From the NCBI GenBank assembly GCA_007753675.1, contig CP036432.1, forward strand, positions 6,884,233 through 6,948,232: a DNA stretch of 64,000 bases, in the 5' to 3' direction. Positions within the stretch are counted from its first letter, which is position 1. Each line of letters starts with the position of its first letter. Under the pieces are notes generated by a model that saw only the letters and a program-made list of their open reading frames with translations, made no database searches and had not been told where the DNA came from. The translations under genes were made by a program, and so were the position numbers. Shown here one piece after another: positions 33,616-42,371 of this stretch. The DNA is from Stieleria magnilauensis. GTDB lineage: Bacteria > Planctomycetota > Planctomycetia > Pirellulales > Pirellulaceae.

Positions 33616-33778
33616 GACGAATCCAATGACGGATTGGGAGGGTCGGGGAGGGGGAGAATCGAGGAAAGATCAGCTTCGGAAAGCTCGATTCCGCCGACGG
33701 GGGGACATTTATTCTATTAGATTGAAACGCCAAACGGAAAATCGAATTTCGAATTCATGGCATCGCAGGGGCTTTTTC

Positions 33779-34549
33779 TTGGACGCAACGCATTTCAATC
33801 GCGAGGCCTGGGACAAGATCGCGACCAGCCGACGAAAGTGGTTCACCCCGGCAACGGCTGACCAGATCGATGCGGCCCGTCGCGGCGATTTTTCGATCCG
33901 GTTGACGGCGACCAAACCGATCCCCGCCTCGTGGATCGGGGACGTGCGAGACCGATCGATCCTGGCCTTGGCTGCGGGGGGCGGGCACCAAGGCCCCGTG
34001 TTGGCCGCCGCCGGGGCGCACGTGACGGTGGTCGATTTTAGCGCCGGCCAACTGGCGATCGATCAGCGACTGGCCCGCGAACATGACCTGGCGATCGAGA
34101 CGATTCAGGCCGACATGGCAGATCTGGCCCCGCTGGCGGCCGAACAGTTTGACCTGGTGATCAATCCCTGTTCGGTCAACTTCGTCCCCAACGTGCGGCC
34201 GGTTTGGAAGGAGGCGGCGCGGGTGTTGAAACCCGGTGGGGTGCTGATCAGCGGAGTGATCCAGCCGGTGAATTTCCTGTTCGATGCGGTCAAACGCGAT
34301 CGCGGCAAGTTAAAAGTGCGATTCAAAATTCCCTACAGCGATCTCGACTTGCCGCCCGAGGAACTCGATCAAACCATCGGACCGGAACGCCCGATCGATT
34401 TCGGACATTCCTTGACCGATTTGCTGGGCGGACAACTCGACGCCGGGTTCATGCTGACAGATATAATGGAGGACGGTTGGGGAGGCGACGATGCGCTGTC
34501 CGACCGAATCGCCACCTTCATGGCAACCCGAGCGGTGAAAGGAACGTGA
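33779..34549 (+). CDS. Class I SAM-dependent methyltransferase
   Basis: About 256 residues. The SAM-binding motif I is ALAAGGGHQGPVLAAAGAHVTVVD, shown here as ALAAGGG and VTVVDFS, followed by motif II (DMADL), FDLVINPCSVNFV and EAARVLKPGGVLI, as in methyltransferase domain 11/25 proteins. The frame is open far upstream, but TTG 33779 preceded by AGGGG at eight bases is the best start, since the 33616-33778 stretch is the divergent promoter region. The substrate is unknown. It is followed by three tandem copies of a REP-like palindrome. Confidence 0.75.
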   Translation: MDATHFNREAWDKIATSRRKWFTPATADQIDAARRGDFSIRLTATKPIPASWIGDVRDRSILALAAGGGHQGPVLAAAGAHVTVVDFSAGQLAIDQRLAREHDLAIETIQADMADLAPLAAEQFDLVINPCSVNFVPNVRPVWKEAARVLKPGGVLISGVIQPVNFLFDAVKRDRGKLKVRFKIPYSDLDLPPEELDQTIGPERPIDFGHSLTDLLGGQLDAGFMLTDIMEDGWGGDDALSDRIATFMATRAVKGT

Positions 34550-34561
34550 CGCGCGGGGGGC

Positions 34562-34828
34562 TTTTGTTAGCGGCAGGGCGCGAGCCCTCCGGTCTTTCAA
34601 CGTCAAACCGGACGGCTCGCGCCGTTCCGCTTCCTCCTTCAATGCCAAACTTTTGTTAGCGGCAGGGCGCGAGCCCTCCGGTCTCTCAACCTCAAACCGG
34701 ACGGCTCGCGCCGTTCCGCTTCCTCCTTCAATGCCAAGCTTTTGTTAGCGGCAGGGCGCGAGCCCTCCGGTCTTTCAACCTCAAACCGGACGGCTCGCGC
34801 CGTTCCGCTAACTCCTTCTGTGCCAAGA
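34562..34828. repeat. Three tandem copies of an 89-bp palindromic REP-like element
   Basis: Copies start at 34562, 34651 and 34740. Each reads TTTTGTTAGCGGCAGGGCGC... then CTCCGGT...ACCGGACGG...CTCGCGCCGTTCCGC, so each can form a long hairpin (GGCGCGAGCC with GGCTCGCGCC). Relatives occur at 52511-52528 with 54520-54581 (split by an IS), and at 56522-56598. They lie just before the exported PIMT-like gene and may affect mRNA ends. Confidence 0.88.
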
Positions 34829-34835
34829 ATTCGCA

Positions 34836-36062
34836 ATGAAATCACAATTTGCAATCGGAATGATCCTCGCCTGGGCCATCACTGCGTCGGCGGCCGACCG
34901 CTTTCAAGCGGCACGTGATCGGTTGGTCGACGAGCGTGTGGCGACGGCCGGGGTCACCGACACGCGTGTGCTCGATGCGATTCGCCGCACGCCGCGTCAT
35001 GAATTTGTGCCCCGCAGCCAATGGCCGCGGGCGTACTTTGACATGGCGCTTCCGATCGGACATTCGCAAACGATCAGCAGCCCCTTTATCGTCGCGTCGA
35101 TGACCGAAGCGTTGGATCCGGAATCGACGGACAAGGTGTTGGAGATCGGGACAGGCAGCGGCTACCAGGCGGCCGTCTTGAGCCCGCTGGTCGATCATGT
35201 TTACACGATCGAGATCGTACGTGAACTCGGTGAACGGGCCGCCGAAACGCTGGCCCGACTGGATTACGGAAACGTCTCCACCCGCATCGGGGACGGTTTT
35301 TTGGGTTGGCCCGATGCCGCACCGTTCGACAAGATCATCGTCACCTGTAGCCCCGAGTCCGTCCCGACGCCATTGGTGGACCAACTGCGCGAAGGCGGCG
35401 TGATGATCATCCCGGTCGGTGAACGCTACCAGCAAACGCTGTATCGATTGATCAAGTCCGATGGCAAATTGATCCGCGAAGCGCTGCGTCCGACGCTGTT
35501 CGTGCCGATGACGGGCGAAGCGGAAGAAAACCGACAGACGCTTCCCGATCCGGCCAACCCGGTCGCCCTCAATGGCGACTTTGAAGTCGCGGCGACCGGT
35601 GACGAAGCGACGTTGTTGGAATTCGTCCCCGGCTGGTACTACGGTCGGCAAGTCACCCAGACCGAATCGACGTCCGGCGACCCCGCCCCCCAAGGCAAAC
35701 GTTACGCCAGTTTTCGCAACGAAACGCCCGGCCGCAATTCGCACCTGTTGCAGGGGATCGCGATCGATGGACGCGAGGTGTCACAGATCCGACTGAGCGG
35801 ACAGGTCCGCACCGAAGGCATCCAAAAGGGGCCGGGGTCTGACGCGATGCCGATGATTGCGATCTCGCTGTATGACGAACAAAGAAGCGATTTGGGCACG
35901 TTTTACTTGGGGCCGTTTCGCGGCACACGCGACTGGAGAAGCCACAGCCGGCTGATTCGGGTGCCGATCAAGACCCGTGAAGCCATTCTCCGCGTCGGCC
36001 TGTTTGGGGCCACCGGGAAAGCCGACTTCGACGCCATCAAGCTGGAAAAGATCGACCGTTAA
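34836..36062 (+). CDS. Exported protein-L-isoaspartate O-methyltransferase-like protein with C-terminal beta domain
   Basis: The protein has 408 residues. It opens with a signal peptide (MKSQFAIGMILAWAITASAA), then a complete PIMT domain (about 25-215): RHEFVPRSQWP, PIGHSQTISSPFIVA, the SAM motif EIGTGSGYQAAVL and IIVTCSPESVP. This normally cytoplasmic enzyme repairs isoaspartate in aged proteins using SAM. Residues about 230-405 form an extra beta-rich domain starting NGDFE and ending DFDAIKLEKI, like a carbohydrate-binding or jelly-roll module. An exported repair methyltransferase is odd because SAM should be scarce outside the cytoplasm. A terminator-like hairpin follows. Confidence 0.85.
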   Translation: MKSQFAIGMILAWAITASAADRFQAARDRLVDERVATAGVTDTRVLDAIRRTPRHEFVPRSQWPRAYFDMALPIGHSQTISSPFIVASMTEALDPESTDKVLEIGTGSGYQAAVLSPLVDHVYTIEIVRELGERAAETLARLDYGNVSTRIGDGFLGWPDAAPFDKIIVTCSPESVPTPLVDQLREGGVMIIPVGERYQQTLYRLIKSDGKLIREALRPTLFVPMTGEAEENRQTLPDPANPVALNGDFEVAATGDEATLLEFVPGWYYGRQVTQTESTSGDPAPQGKRYASFRNETPGRNSHLLQGIAIDGREVSQIRLSGQVRTEGIQKGPGSDAMPMIAISLYDEQRSDLGTFYLGPFRGTRDWRSHSRLIRVPIKTREAILRVGLFGATGKADFDAIKLEKIDR

Positions 36063-36150
36063 TTGGCGGAGCTTCGCCGATCGCCAGCCGGAAAAGCTTC
36101 GCCGACCCGAACCACCGGCCACCCGGATCGTGTAGGAGGTGCATTCTGAG

Positions 36151-36193
36151 GCCGCTTTGAAGTAGACCCCAGAGGCCGAAGCGGCTATTTTTT
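36151..36193 (+). terminator. Rho-independent terminator candidate
   Basis: GCCGCTT (36151-36157) pairs with AAGCGGC (36179-36185) and is followed by TATTTTTT. It lies 89 bases after the exported PIMT-like gene and 95 bases before the MMPL gene, on the strand of both. The loop of 21 bases is large for a terminator, so an attenuator for the downstream gene is also possible. Confidence 0.6.
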
Positions 36194-36287
36194 CGGTTGA
36201 TTCTTTAGGCGACAGTGACGGGGCACCAAACGCCGCCCCGCCGGAACTCCGCCCCCCAACACCAACATCATCGGAAACCCACCCCCC

Positions 36288-39200
36288 ATGCCAAACCCCC
36301 AGCAAGACAACGGCCCGACGGAGCGGCCATTGCTGGAGCGCCGGACTCTCTTCGGAGTTTCCTTCGCACTGGTTGTGCTTTTCGGCTTCTTCTTCTTGAT
36401 GCCGTTCGCGTTTCGCGCGGCGCGGTTGAGCCTGAATAAGAAGGAAAACGATATCAAGGACTGGCTTCCGTCGGATTTCGTCGAGACCGCGGAACTGGAA
36501 TGGTTTGCCGACCATTTCGCCGGCGAAAGCTTCGTCATCGCCACGTGGCCGGGCTGTACCGAAGACGACCAGCGATTGAAATTACTCGAATCCAAGCTGC
36601 GGCATGAATCCAGCAAAACCGATCCGGGTGCCGGAATCGCAGACCCCAAGCTGGCCGAGGACTATCGATCAGCCAAGGAATACGGCATCCGCCTCGGATT
36701 GCTGCCCGCCTCTCGCACGCTCGACAATTGGGGCGGTGAGAACGAAAAGTGGTTCGCAACCGCCGACGGCAAGTGGTACTACATCAAACCCAATGGGCAC
36801 CTGCATCGCTGGGAAGGAAAATCGAACGGGCCGGCGGCACTGATCCGCAACATCAAGCAATCCATGGGCACGCACGAATTGCAGGGGACCTTCGTCGCCG
36901 CGTTCGGCTCCCAAGACGACGAGCGTGCCAACCCATTCCACAACGACCCCTCGCTGCTGTGCGCCCCGATGTTCCGCTCGGTCGAGACCGGTGTGTCGCT
37001 GGTCAATGAATTGTCCAAAGAAGGCGGATTGCTGTGGCCGGTTGACTTCACCGATCAGTCACGGCGTCCGATCGTGGCCCGCCGACGCGCCATGGAACGA
37101 CTGACCGGTTCGCTGTTCGCCCCGGCGGTCCCACAAGACTTTGACTGGACGGCGGAAGAGTTTCGCGCGGCCGTCCCGAGCGATCGACGCTCTGCCATCC
37201 CCGAAAACTTTGACGATCTGGTTCAGAACGCGCTCAGCACGTTTGCCGACGAAAACTTAGACGGTGACCGCGAGCGATTGGCGACCGCGAGTACCGAGAC
37301 ACAAACCAACGCTTGGTATGCCGTCTATGATGCCGCCGGGGTCGAGCCACCACCGCGCCAGACCTGCTTGCTGATCACGCTGACCGACATCGCCCAAGAC
37401 AACTTGGCGTACGCACTCGGGCGCGGCGTGATGGGCGCCCCACGTGGCCGGCTGTTGGAATTGGCGAATGACTCAGGGGTTCAACCCGCGGCGCCACCCT
37501 CGATGGCTCCGCCGCCGTTCAACCGTACCGAAGTCGAATCGATCGCCGGGGCTCCCCCGCTGCGACTCGGTGGCCCACCAGTCGACAACATCGCGATCGA
37601 CGAAGAGGGCACGGTGACGTTGGTGCGTCTGGTCGGTTACAGCATCCTGGTCGGCGCGTTGCTGTCCTACCTCTGTTTCGCCAGCGTCAAGATCACACTG
37701 ATGGTGTTCGTCGTCGGCGGCTCTGCGGCGATGCTCAGCATGGCGGTGGTCGGTTGGACCAACGGCAGTGTGGATGCGATCTTGATGAGCATGCCGTCGC
37801 TGGTCTACGTGCTGGGACTTTCCGGCGCGATCCACGTGATCAATTACTACCGCGACGAAGTGCGTCAACGCGGACGTGGCGGTGCGGCCGGCCGTGCCCT
37901 GCAGCACGCGATTTTCCCTTGTTCCCTCGCGGCGCTGACCACGGCGATCGGACTCGGGTCGCTGTACACCAGCAATTTGGCACCGATCAGCAATTTCGGG
38001 CTGTACTCCGCGATCGGCGTGATCGCCACACTCGCGATTTTGTTTTCCTACCTGCCCGCGGCGCTGCAAATCTTTATCACCGAATCGCACGCCGAACCGG
38101 AATCGCCTGTACCGACGCGTGGTGACGAAAAAGAATCGTGGCTCTCGGACCGCTGGGCTGCCGCCGGTGCGTGGATCTGTCGACGACACCTGTTGGTGAC
38201 CAGCGTGTGCTTGATCGCATTGGTCGCCGCCGGGCTGGGGCTTTCCAAAATCAAAACGTCCGTTCAATTGCTGAAGCTGTTCGACGAGAACGCCAGAATC
38301 ATTCGCGATTACGCGTGGTTGGAGAGCAACTTTGGAAAACTGGTCCCGATGGAATTGGTGCTGCGTGTCCCGCCGTCGATGCAATTAGAAACCCTCGCGA
38401 AGGCATCTCCCGCGGCGCGACATGACGGTCCGTTAGAATCCGCGACGCCGGAATCGGCGTTGCCGCTGAACGTTCTGGAACGGGTCGAAGCGGTCGCCCG
38501 GATCAACGAGGTCGTTCGTCGGACACTCGGCGAACCAGGGCTGGATATCGTCGGTTCGACAACCGCGGTCAACACGTTTCTGAAACCCTTGCCCGGCGTG
38601 ACCAACAGCTGGAATCCGGTTCGGTCTCAATACATCACGGAGCTGAACGAAGGCCGCGAGGAGTTGCTGGCCAACGATTACGTTCGGCTGGAAAAGAGCG
38701 GCCCGTACGCGGGCAGCGAACTGTGGCGGATCAGTCTTCGTGTCGGTGCACTGGCCGACGTCGACTACGGAGAGTTCATCAAGACGCTGCGTGTCTCGGT
38801 CGAACCGGTGCTCCGCGCTTACGACATGCGTGACGAATTGCTGAAACAAATCGCGGCGGCGTCACAGTCGGGCCAAGGCAAACAGCCGGTCATCGTCATG
38901 ATGGGAGCCGCTCGCCCGAGCCCGTTGGCGGAAACGGAACTGGTTGATCTGAGCGATGACGTCGATCTCGCCAGTGAAGACCGCATTCGAACCCGATCGA
39001 TTTATTTGTCGATTCTGGAAGAATTGCTCCGCGGCGAACGACTGCGCGAACCGATTTGGGTGGACCACCAGTCAGCAGAAAACCCGATCGAAATCGGCGG
39101 CGATCTCTGGAACAAAGTCATCGGCAAAGCAGACGTGCTGGTCTGGGTCGGTGACCAACCGGCGCCCGAAGCGGCGTTGGTGAGCGCCAAGACCTTGATC

Positions 39201-40088
39201 GACGCACAAGCGATCTTCACCAAACCGATCAGCCATGACTTGGTCGGCGACGGCATCCCCGAAGTGACCGGCGCCGGATCGATGCAGGTCGTTTACACGG
39301 GAGTGGTTCCGGTCGTTTACAAGGCACAGCGGACCCTGCTGGGTAGCCTGGTGGAATCCATCGCGCTGGCGTTTGTGTTGATCTCCGTCGTGATGATCAT
39401 CTTGCTCAACCCGGCCCGTACACCGTTGCGAATGTTAGGCCCCGTCAACTTGGGATCAGGTCTGGGTGCGGGAATCGTCTCGATGATCCCCAACATGTTC
39501 CCGGTTCTGCTGGTGTTTGGACTGATGGGCCACTTCGGCCGCCTGGTCGATATCGGCACCATGATGACCGCATCGGTCGCGATGGGCGTGGCGGTCGACG
39601 ACACGATCCACTTCCTCAGCTGGTTCCGGTCGTATTTGGATCGTGGCTACGATCGCATCAAGGCGGTGGAATTGACCTACCGTCGTGTCGGTCCGGCGAT
39701 GACGCAAACGACCATCGTCGGTGGACTGGGTTTGTTTGTCTTTGCCTTGTCGACGTTCACGCCGACGCAGCGTTTCGGAACGCTGATGTTGTTGCTGTTG
39801 GTTGCCGCTCTGGTCGGCGACTTGATTTTGCTTCCGGCGCTGTTGGCCGGCCCGTTGGGAAAACTCTTCCGACCGCGTGTCGGTTCTCGCGGTGCAAGTG
39901 GAGCGGAGCCGTTGGAAGAGTTGGCGCTGGTGCAACCCGACGATGGCGGCCCCGACGGCGGTTCATCTCAGGTTGACGACGAAGAGGCCGCTGCAACCTT
40001 GGTGATCGACAAAGAATCGCTGCCGAGTTTGAAGGTCCATTCTCCGTCGCGTCGCAGCGATCAACCCCACCGGATGAAAGGCCGTTAG
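36288..40088 (+). CDS. MMPL/RND-superfamily transporter
   Basis: The protein has 1266 residues. There is a membrane segment near residues 22-43, a large periplasmic loop, then groups of segments at about 445-590 and 1030-1200, the two-fold MMPL/Patched layout. The end of the second group has GVAVDDTIHFLSWF, where the acidic pair probably carries protons. Such pumps move lipids, hopanoids or other hydrophobic compounds to the outer membrane. The tail after residue 1210 is acidic and probably cytoplasmic. No periplasmic adaptor or outer-membrane partner gene is adjacent. The start codon lacks a clear ribosome site. Confidence 0.88.
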   Translation: MPNPQQDNGPTERPLLERRTLFGVSFALVVLFGFFFLMPFAFRAARLSLNKKENDIKDWLPSDFVETAELEWFADHFAGESFVIATWPGCTEDDQRLKLLESKLRHESSKTDPGAGIADPKLAEDYRSAKEYGIRLGLLPASRTLDNWGGENEKWFATADGKWYYIKPNGHLHRWEGKSNGPAALIRNIKQSMGTHELQGTFVAAFGSQDDERANPFHNDPSLLCAPMFRSVETGVSLVNELSKEGGLLWPVDFTDQSRRPIVARRRAMERLTGSLFAPAVPQDFDWTAEEFRAAVPSDRRSAIPENFDDLVQNALSTFADENLDGDRERLATASTETQTNAWYAVYDAAGVEPPPRQTCLLITLTDIAQDNLAYALGRGVMGAPRGRLLELANDSGVQPAAPPSMAPPPFNRTEVESIAGAPPLRLGGPPVDNIAIDEEGTVTLVRLVGYSILVGALLSYLCFASVKITLMVFVVGGSAAMLSMAVVGWTNGSVDAILMSMPSLVYVLGLSGAIHVINYYRDEVRQRGRGGAAGRALQHAIFPCSLAALTTAIGLGSLYTSNLAPISNFGLYSAIGVIATLAILFSYLPAALQIFITESHAEPESPVPTRGDEKESWLSDRWAAAGAWICRRHLLVTSVCLIALVAAGLGLSKIKTSVQLLKLFDENARIIRDYAWLESNFGKLVPMELVLRVPPSMQLETLAKASPAARHDGPLESATPESALPLNVLERVEAVARINEVVRRTLGEPGLDIVGSTTAVNTFLKPLPGVTNSWNPVRSQYITELNEGREELLANDYVRLEKSGPYAGSELWRISLRVGALADVDYGEFIKTLRVSVEPVLRAYDMRDELLKQIAAASQSGQGKQPVIVMMGAARPSPLAETELVDLSDDVDLASEDRIRTRSIYLSILEELLRGERLREPIWVDHQSAENPIEIGGDLWNKVIGKADVLVWVGDQPAPEAALVSAKTLIDAQAIFTKPISHDLVGDGIPEVTGAGSMQVVYTGVVPVVYKAQRTLLGSLVESIALAFVLISVVMIILLNPARTPLRMLGPVNLGSGLGAGIVSMIPNMFPVLLVFGLMGHFGRLVDIGTMMTASVAMGVAVDDTIHFLSWFRSYLDRGYDRIKAVELTYRRVGPAMTQTTIVGGLGLFVFALSTFTPTQRFGTLMLLLLVAALVGDLILLPALLAGPLGKLFRPRVGSRGASGAEPLEELALVQPDDGGPDGGSSQVDDEEAAATLVIDKESLPSLKVHSPSRRSDQPHRMKGR

Positions 40089-40148
40089 CGATTCGGCTAC
40101 ACTACCGTTGCGGGCCGCCAGACCATTCAGCTTCGGGAGACGCAATCG

Positions 40149-40784
40149 GTGAGTCTAGTCCATCGTGTAGAACATCCACTGATCGACCATCATCTGTGCA
40201 GAATTCGTGACGCGGCGACTCCGCCGAGTGAATTCCGTGCGGCGGTCAATCGCCTGTCGATGATCCTGGGGGTCTCGGCAACTGTCGATCTGGCGACGCG
40301 GCCGAGAAAGATTACCACGCCGATTTGCGAGACGACGGGATACGAACTGTCGGTCCACGTGGGCATCGTTCCGATCTTGCGCGCCGGGCTGGGGATGGTC
40401 GACCCGATCCTGGAACTGTTGCCCGACGCATCGGTCTGGCACTTGGGGCTGTATCGCAACGAGGAGACGGCCGAACCGGTCGGATACTACGACAAGCTGC
40501 CTCACGAAAACGCGCCCAACATCGCGATGGTCGTCGATCCGATGCTGGCGACCGGTGGCAGCATCGACTTGGTGATCCGGCGACTGCAACGCTGGGGCGT
40601 CGATGAAATTCGAGTGCTCAGTCTGATCGCGTCGCAGCCCGGGATCGATCGCGTCGGACGTGACTTTCCCGATGTCAAATTATTCGTCGCGGCGATCGAC
40701 CCCGAATTGAATGAACGTTCCTTTATCGTGCCGGGACTCGGCGATGCGGGCGACCGAATTTTTGATACCCCTCAAAACGGCTAG
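40149..40784 (+). CDS. upp: Uracil phosphoribosyltransferase
   Basis: The product has 211 residues. It converts uracil and PRPP to UMP in pyrimidine salvage. The N-terminal VEHPLIDHHLCRIRD, the middle VGIVPILRAGLGMVDP, the PRPP loop VDPMLATGGS and the C-terminal PGLGDAGDR are all present as in Upp. GTG 40149 is preceded by CGGGAG. The nucleoside transporter gene starts 8 bases after the stop, so uptake and salvage appear coupled in one operon. Confidence 0.96.
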   Translation: MSLVHRVEHPLIDHHLCRIRDAATPPSEFRAAVNRLSMILGVSATVDLATRPRKITTPICETTGYELSVHVGIVPILRAGLGMVDPILELLPDASVWHLGLYRNEETAEPVGYYDKLPHENAPNIAMVVDPMLATGGSIDLVIRRLQRWGVDEIRVLSLIASQPGIDRVGRDFPDVKLFVAAIDPELNERSFIVPGLGDAGDRIFDTPQNG

Positions 40785-40792
40785 CCCGGATC

Positions 40793-42067
40793 ATGGAACG
40801 ACTCATCTGCGTGCTGGGACTGGTGGTCTTCGTCGGCATCGCGTGGCTGATCAGTAGTGATCGCAAGCGTTTTCCGATTCGAATCGTGATCGGCGGGCTG
40901 GCGTTGCAAATCCTGCTCGCCTTTTTGGTTCTGGGGACGTCGTGGGGGCAACGTTTTTTTCAGTCCATCGGGGGTGCGTTCACGTTGGTGATGGACTCGG
41001 TGACCGCCGGCAGCGGGTTTCTGTTTTCCGCCCAGGCTCCGACGATCGGCGATTCGATGTTGGGAACGTTCGCCTTTGGGGTGCTGCCCACGGTGATTTT
41101 CTTTTCCGCGCTGATGAGCATTCTGTATCACCTCCGCATCATGCAGTGGGTGGTTTGGGCGATGGCCTGGGTGATGCGTTTCACGTTGAAGACGAGCGGT
41201 CCAGAAACGCTGGCCGCGGCGGCCAATGTGTTTGTCGGCCACACCGAAGCGCCACTGGTGGTCCGTCCGTACTTGGCTACGATGACCCGCAGCGAACTCA
41301 ATGCAATGATGACCGGCGGATTTGCGACCGTGACCGGCGGATTGCTGGGGGCCTACGCCGGGATGGGAATCGACATCTCACACCTGCTGACCGCCTCGGT
41401 GATCAGCGCACCGGCTGCCTTGTTGATCGCCAAAGTGATGGAACCGGAAGCGGAGGGTGCCCAAGTGTCTTCGTCGCTGCAGATGAATCGCGGGGCGTCG
41501 GAGGCTGACGACGACGACGTCGGACATGTCAATGTGATCGCCGCAGCGGTCGCCGGTGCCAGCGACGGATTGAAGTTGGCGCTCAATGTCGGCGCGATGC
41601 TGATCGCGTTTCTGGCGATCTTGAAACTGATCGACGTGCTGCTGGGGCTCGGGTGTGAGCAACTCGGCTGGGTCGATCTGACGGGCACACCGTTGATCAG
41701 CCTAGGCGTGATCCTCGGTTATGCCTGTTGGCCGATCGCCTGGTTGTTGGGAATTCCGGCGGCCGAGTGCGTCGAAGCGGGCCGGTTGATCGGGCTAAAA
41801 ACGGTCGCCAACGAATTCATCGCGTACCAATCGCTGGGTGAGATGATGCGGTCGAGCGAACCGGCGATCTCGCAGCGGACGGCCGTCATTTTGACCTACG
41901 CGTTGGCCGGATTCAGCAACTTCGGCGCGATCGGGATTCAAGTGGGCGGCATCGGCGGCCTAGAACCGTCGCGAAAGCAAGACCTGGCTCGACTCGGGTT
42001 GCGGGCCATGTTCGGGGGGCTGCTGGCCTGCTGCATGACGGGGGCGGTCGCAGGACTGCTGCTGTAA
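40793..42067 (+). CDS. nupC: Concentrative nucleoside transporter (CNT/NupC family)
   Basis: This 424-residue inner-membrane protein has about ten hydrophobic segments. Family motifs are visible: a gate-domain-type stretch (FAFGVLPTVIFFSALMSILYHL), VFVGHTEAPLVVRPYL (the GQTEAPL motif with H for Q), and FANFGSI-type GFSNFGAIGIQVGGIG. It should import nucleosides with Na+ or H+. It is translationally close to upp (8 bases), matching a salvage role. Confidence 0.93.
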   Translation: MERLICVLGLVVFVGIAWLISSDRKRFPIRIVIGGLALQILLAFLVLGTSWGQRFFQSIGGAFTLVMDSVTAGSGFLFSAQAPTIGDSMLGTFAFGVLPTVIFFSALMSILYHLRIMQWVVWAMAWVMRFTLKTSGPETLAAAANVFVGHTEAPLVVRPYLATMTRSELNAMMTGGFATVTGGLLGAYAGMGIDISHLLTASVISAPAALLIAKVMEPEAEGAQVSSSLQMNRGASEADDDDVGHVNVIAAAVAGASDGLKLALNVGAMLIAFLAILKLIDVLLGLGCEQLGWVDLTGTPLISLGVILGYACWPIAWLLGIPAAECVEAGRLIGLKTVANEFIAYQSLGEMMRSSEPAISQRTAVILTYALAGFSNFGAIGIQVGGIGGLEPSRKQDLARLGLRAMFGGLLACCMTGAVAGLLL

Positions 42068-42371
42068 ACAGTTCCCGTAGGTGACGCGGTGCGTCGCGAT
42101 GGCACCAGTCACGGCAGTTCCCCGACGGGGAAGACCGTGGGAACAATGCTCAGCCGTTTTGAACCAATTCTCATTGGAATCGGGCGGGGGCTTGGGGCAC
42201 AATGGTAAACTGAACAGCCCACCTGAACCGAGCGTGTTTGTTTGCGGCTCGTTTTGCCCGGACGAATCGTGCTGGAAACAAACGAGCGGCTGTTACGCGC
42301 CACCCGCCTCCCGCCGCACGCTTCGAACCGTTCGACTGCTAGCCTAATGCCCCGCCTCCGGCAACACCACC
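42068..42371. other. Intergenic region, no gene seen
   Basis: About 300 bases between nupC and the next operon. I see imperfect repeats of GTTCCC and CGGGGAA-type sequence near 42070-42140, but no gene or convincing terminator. It should contain the promoter of the DUF1549-DUF1501-sulfatase operon. Confidence 0.4.

Noticed and set aside
33281..33778. A long N-terminal extension of the methyltransferase
   Set aside because: It would overlap the divergent DUF1501 gene and promoter region and has no family resemblance.
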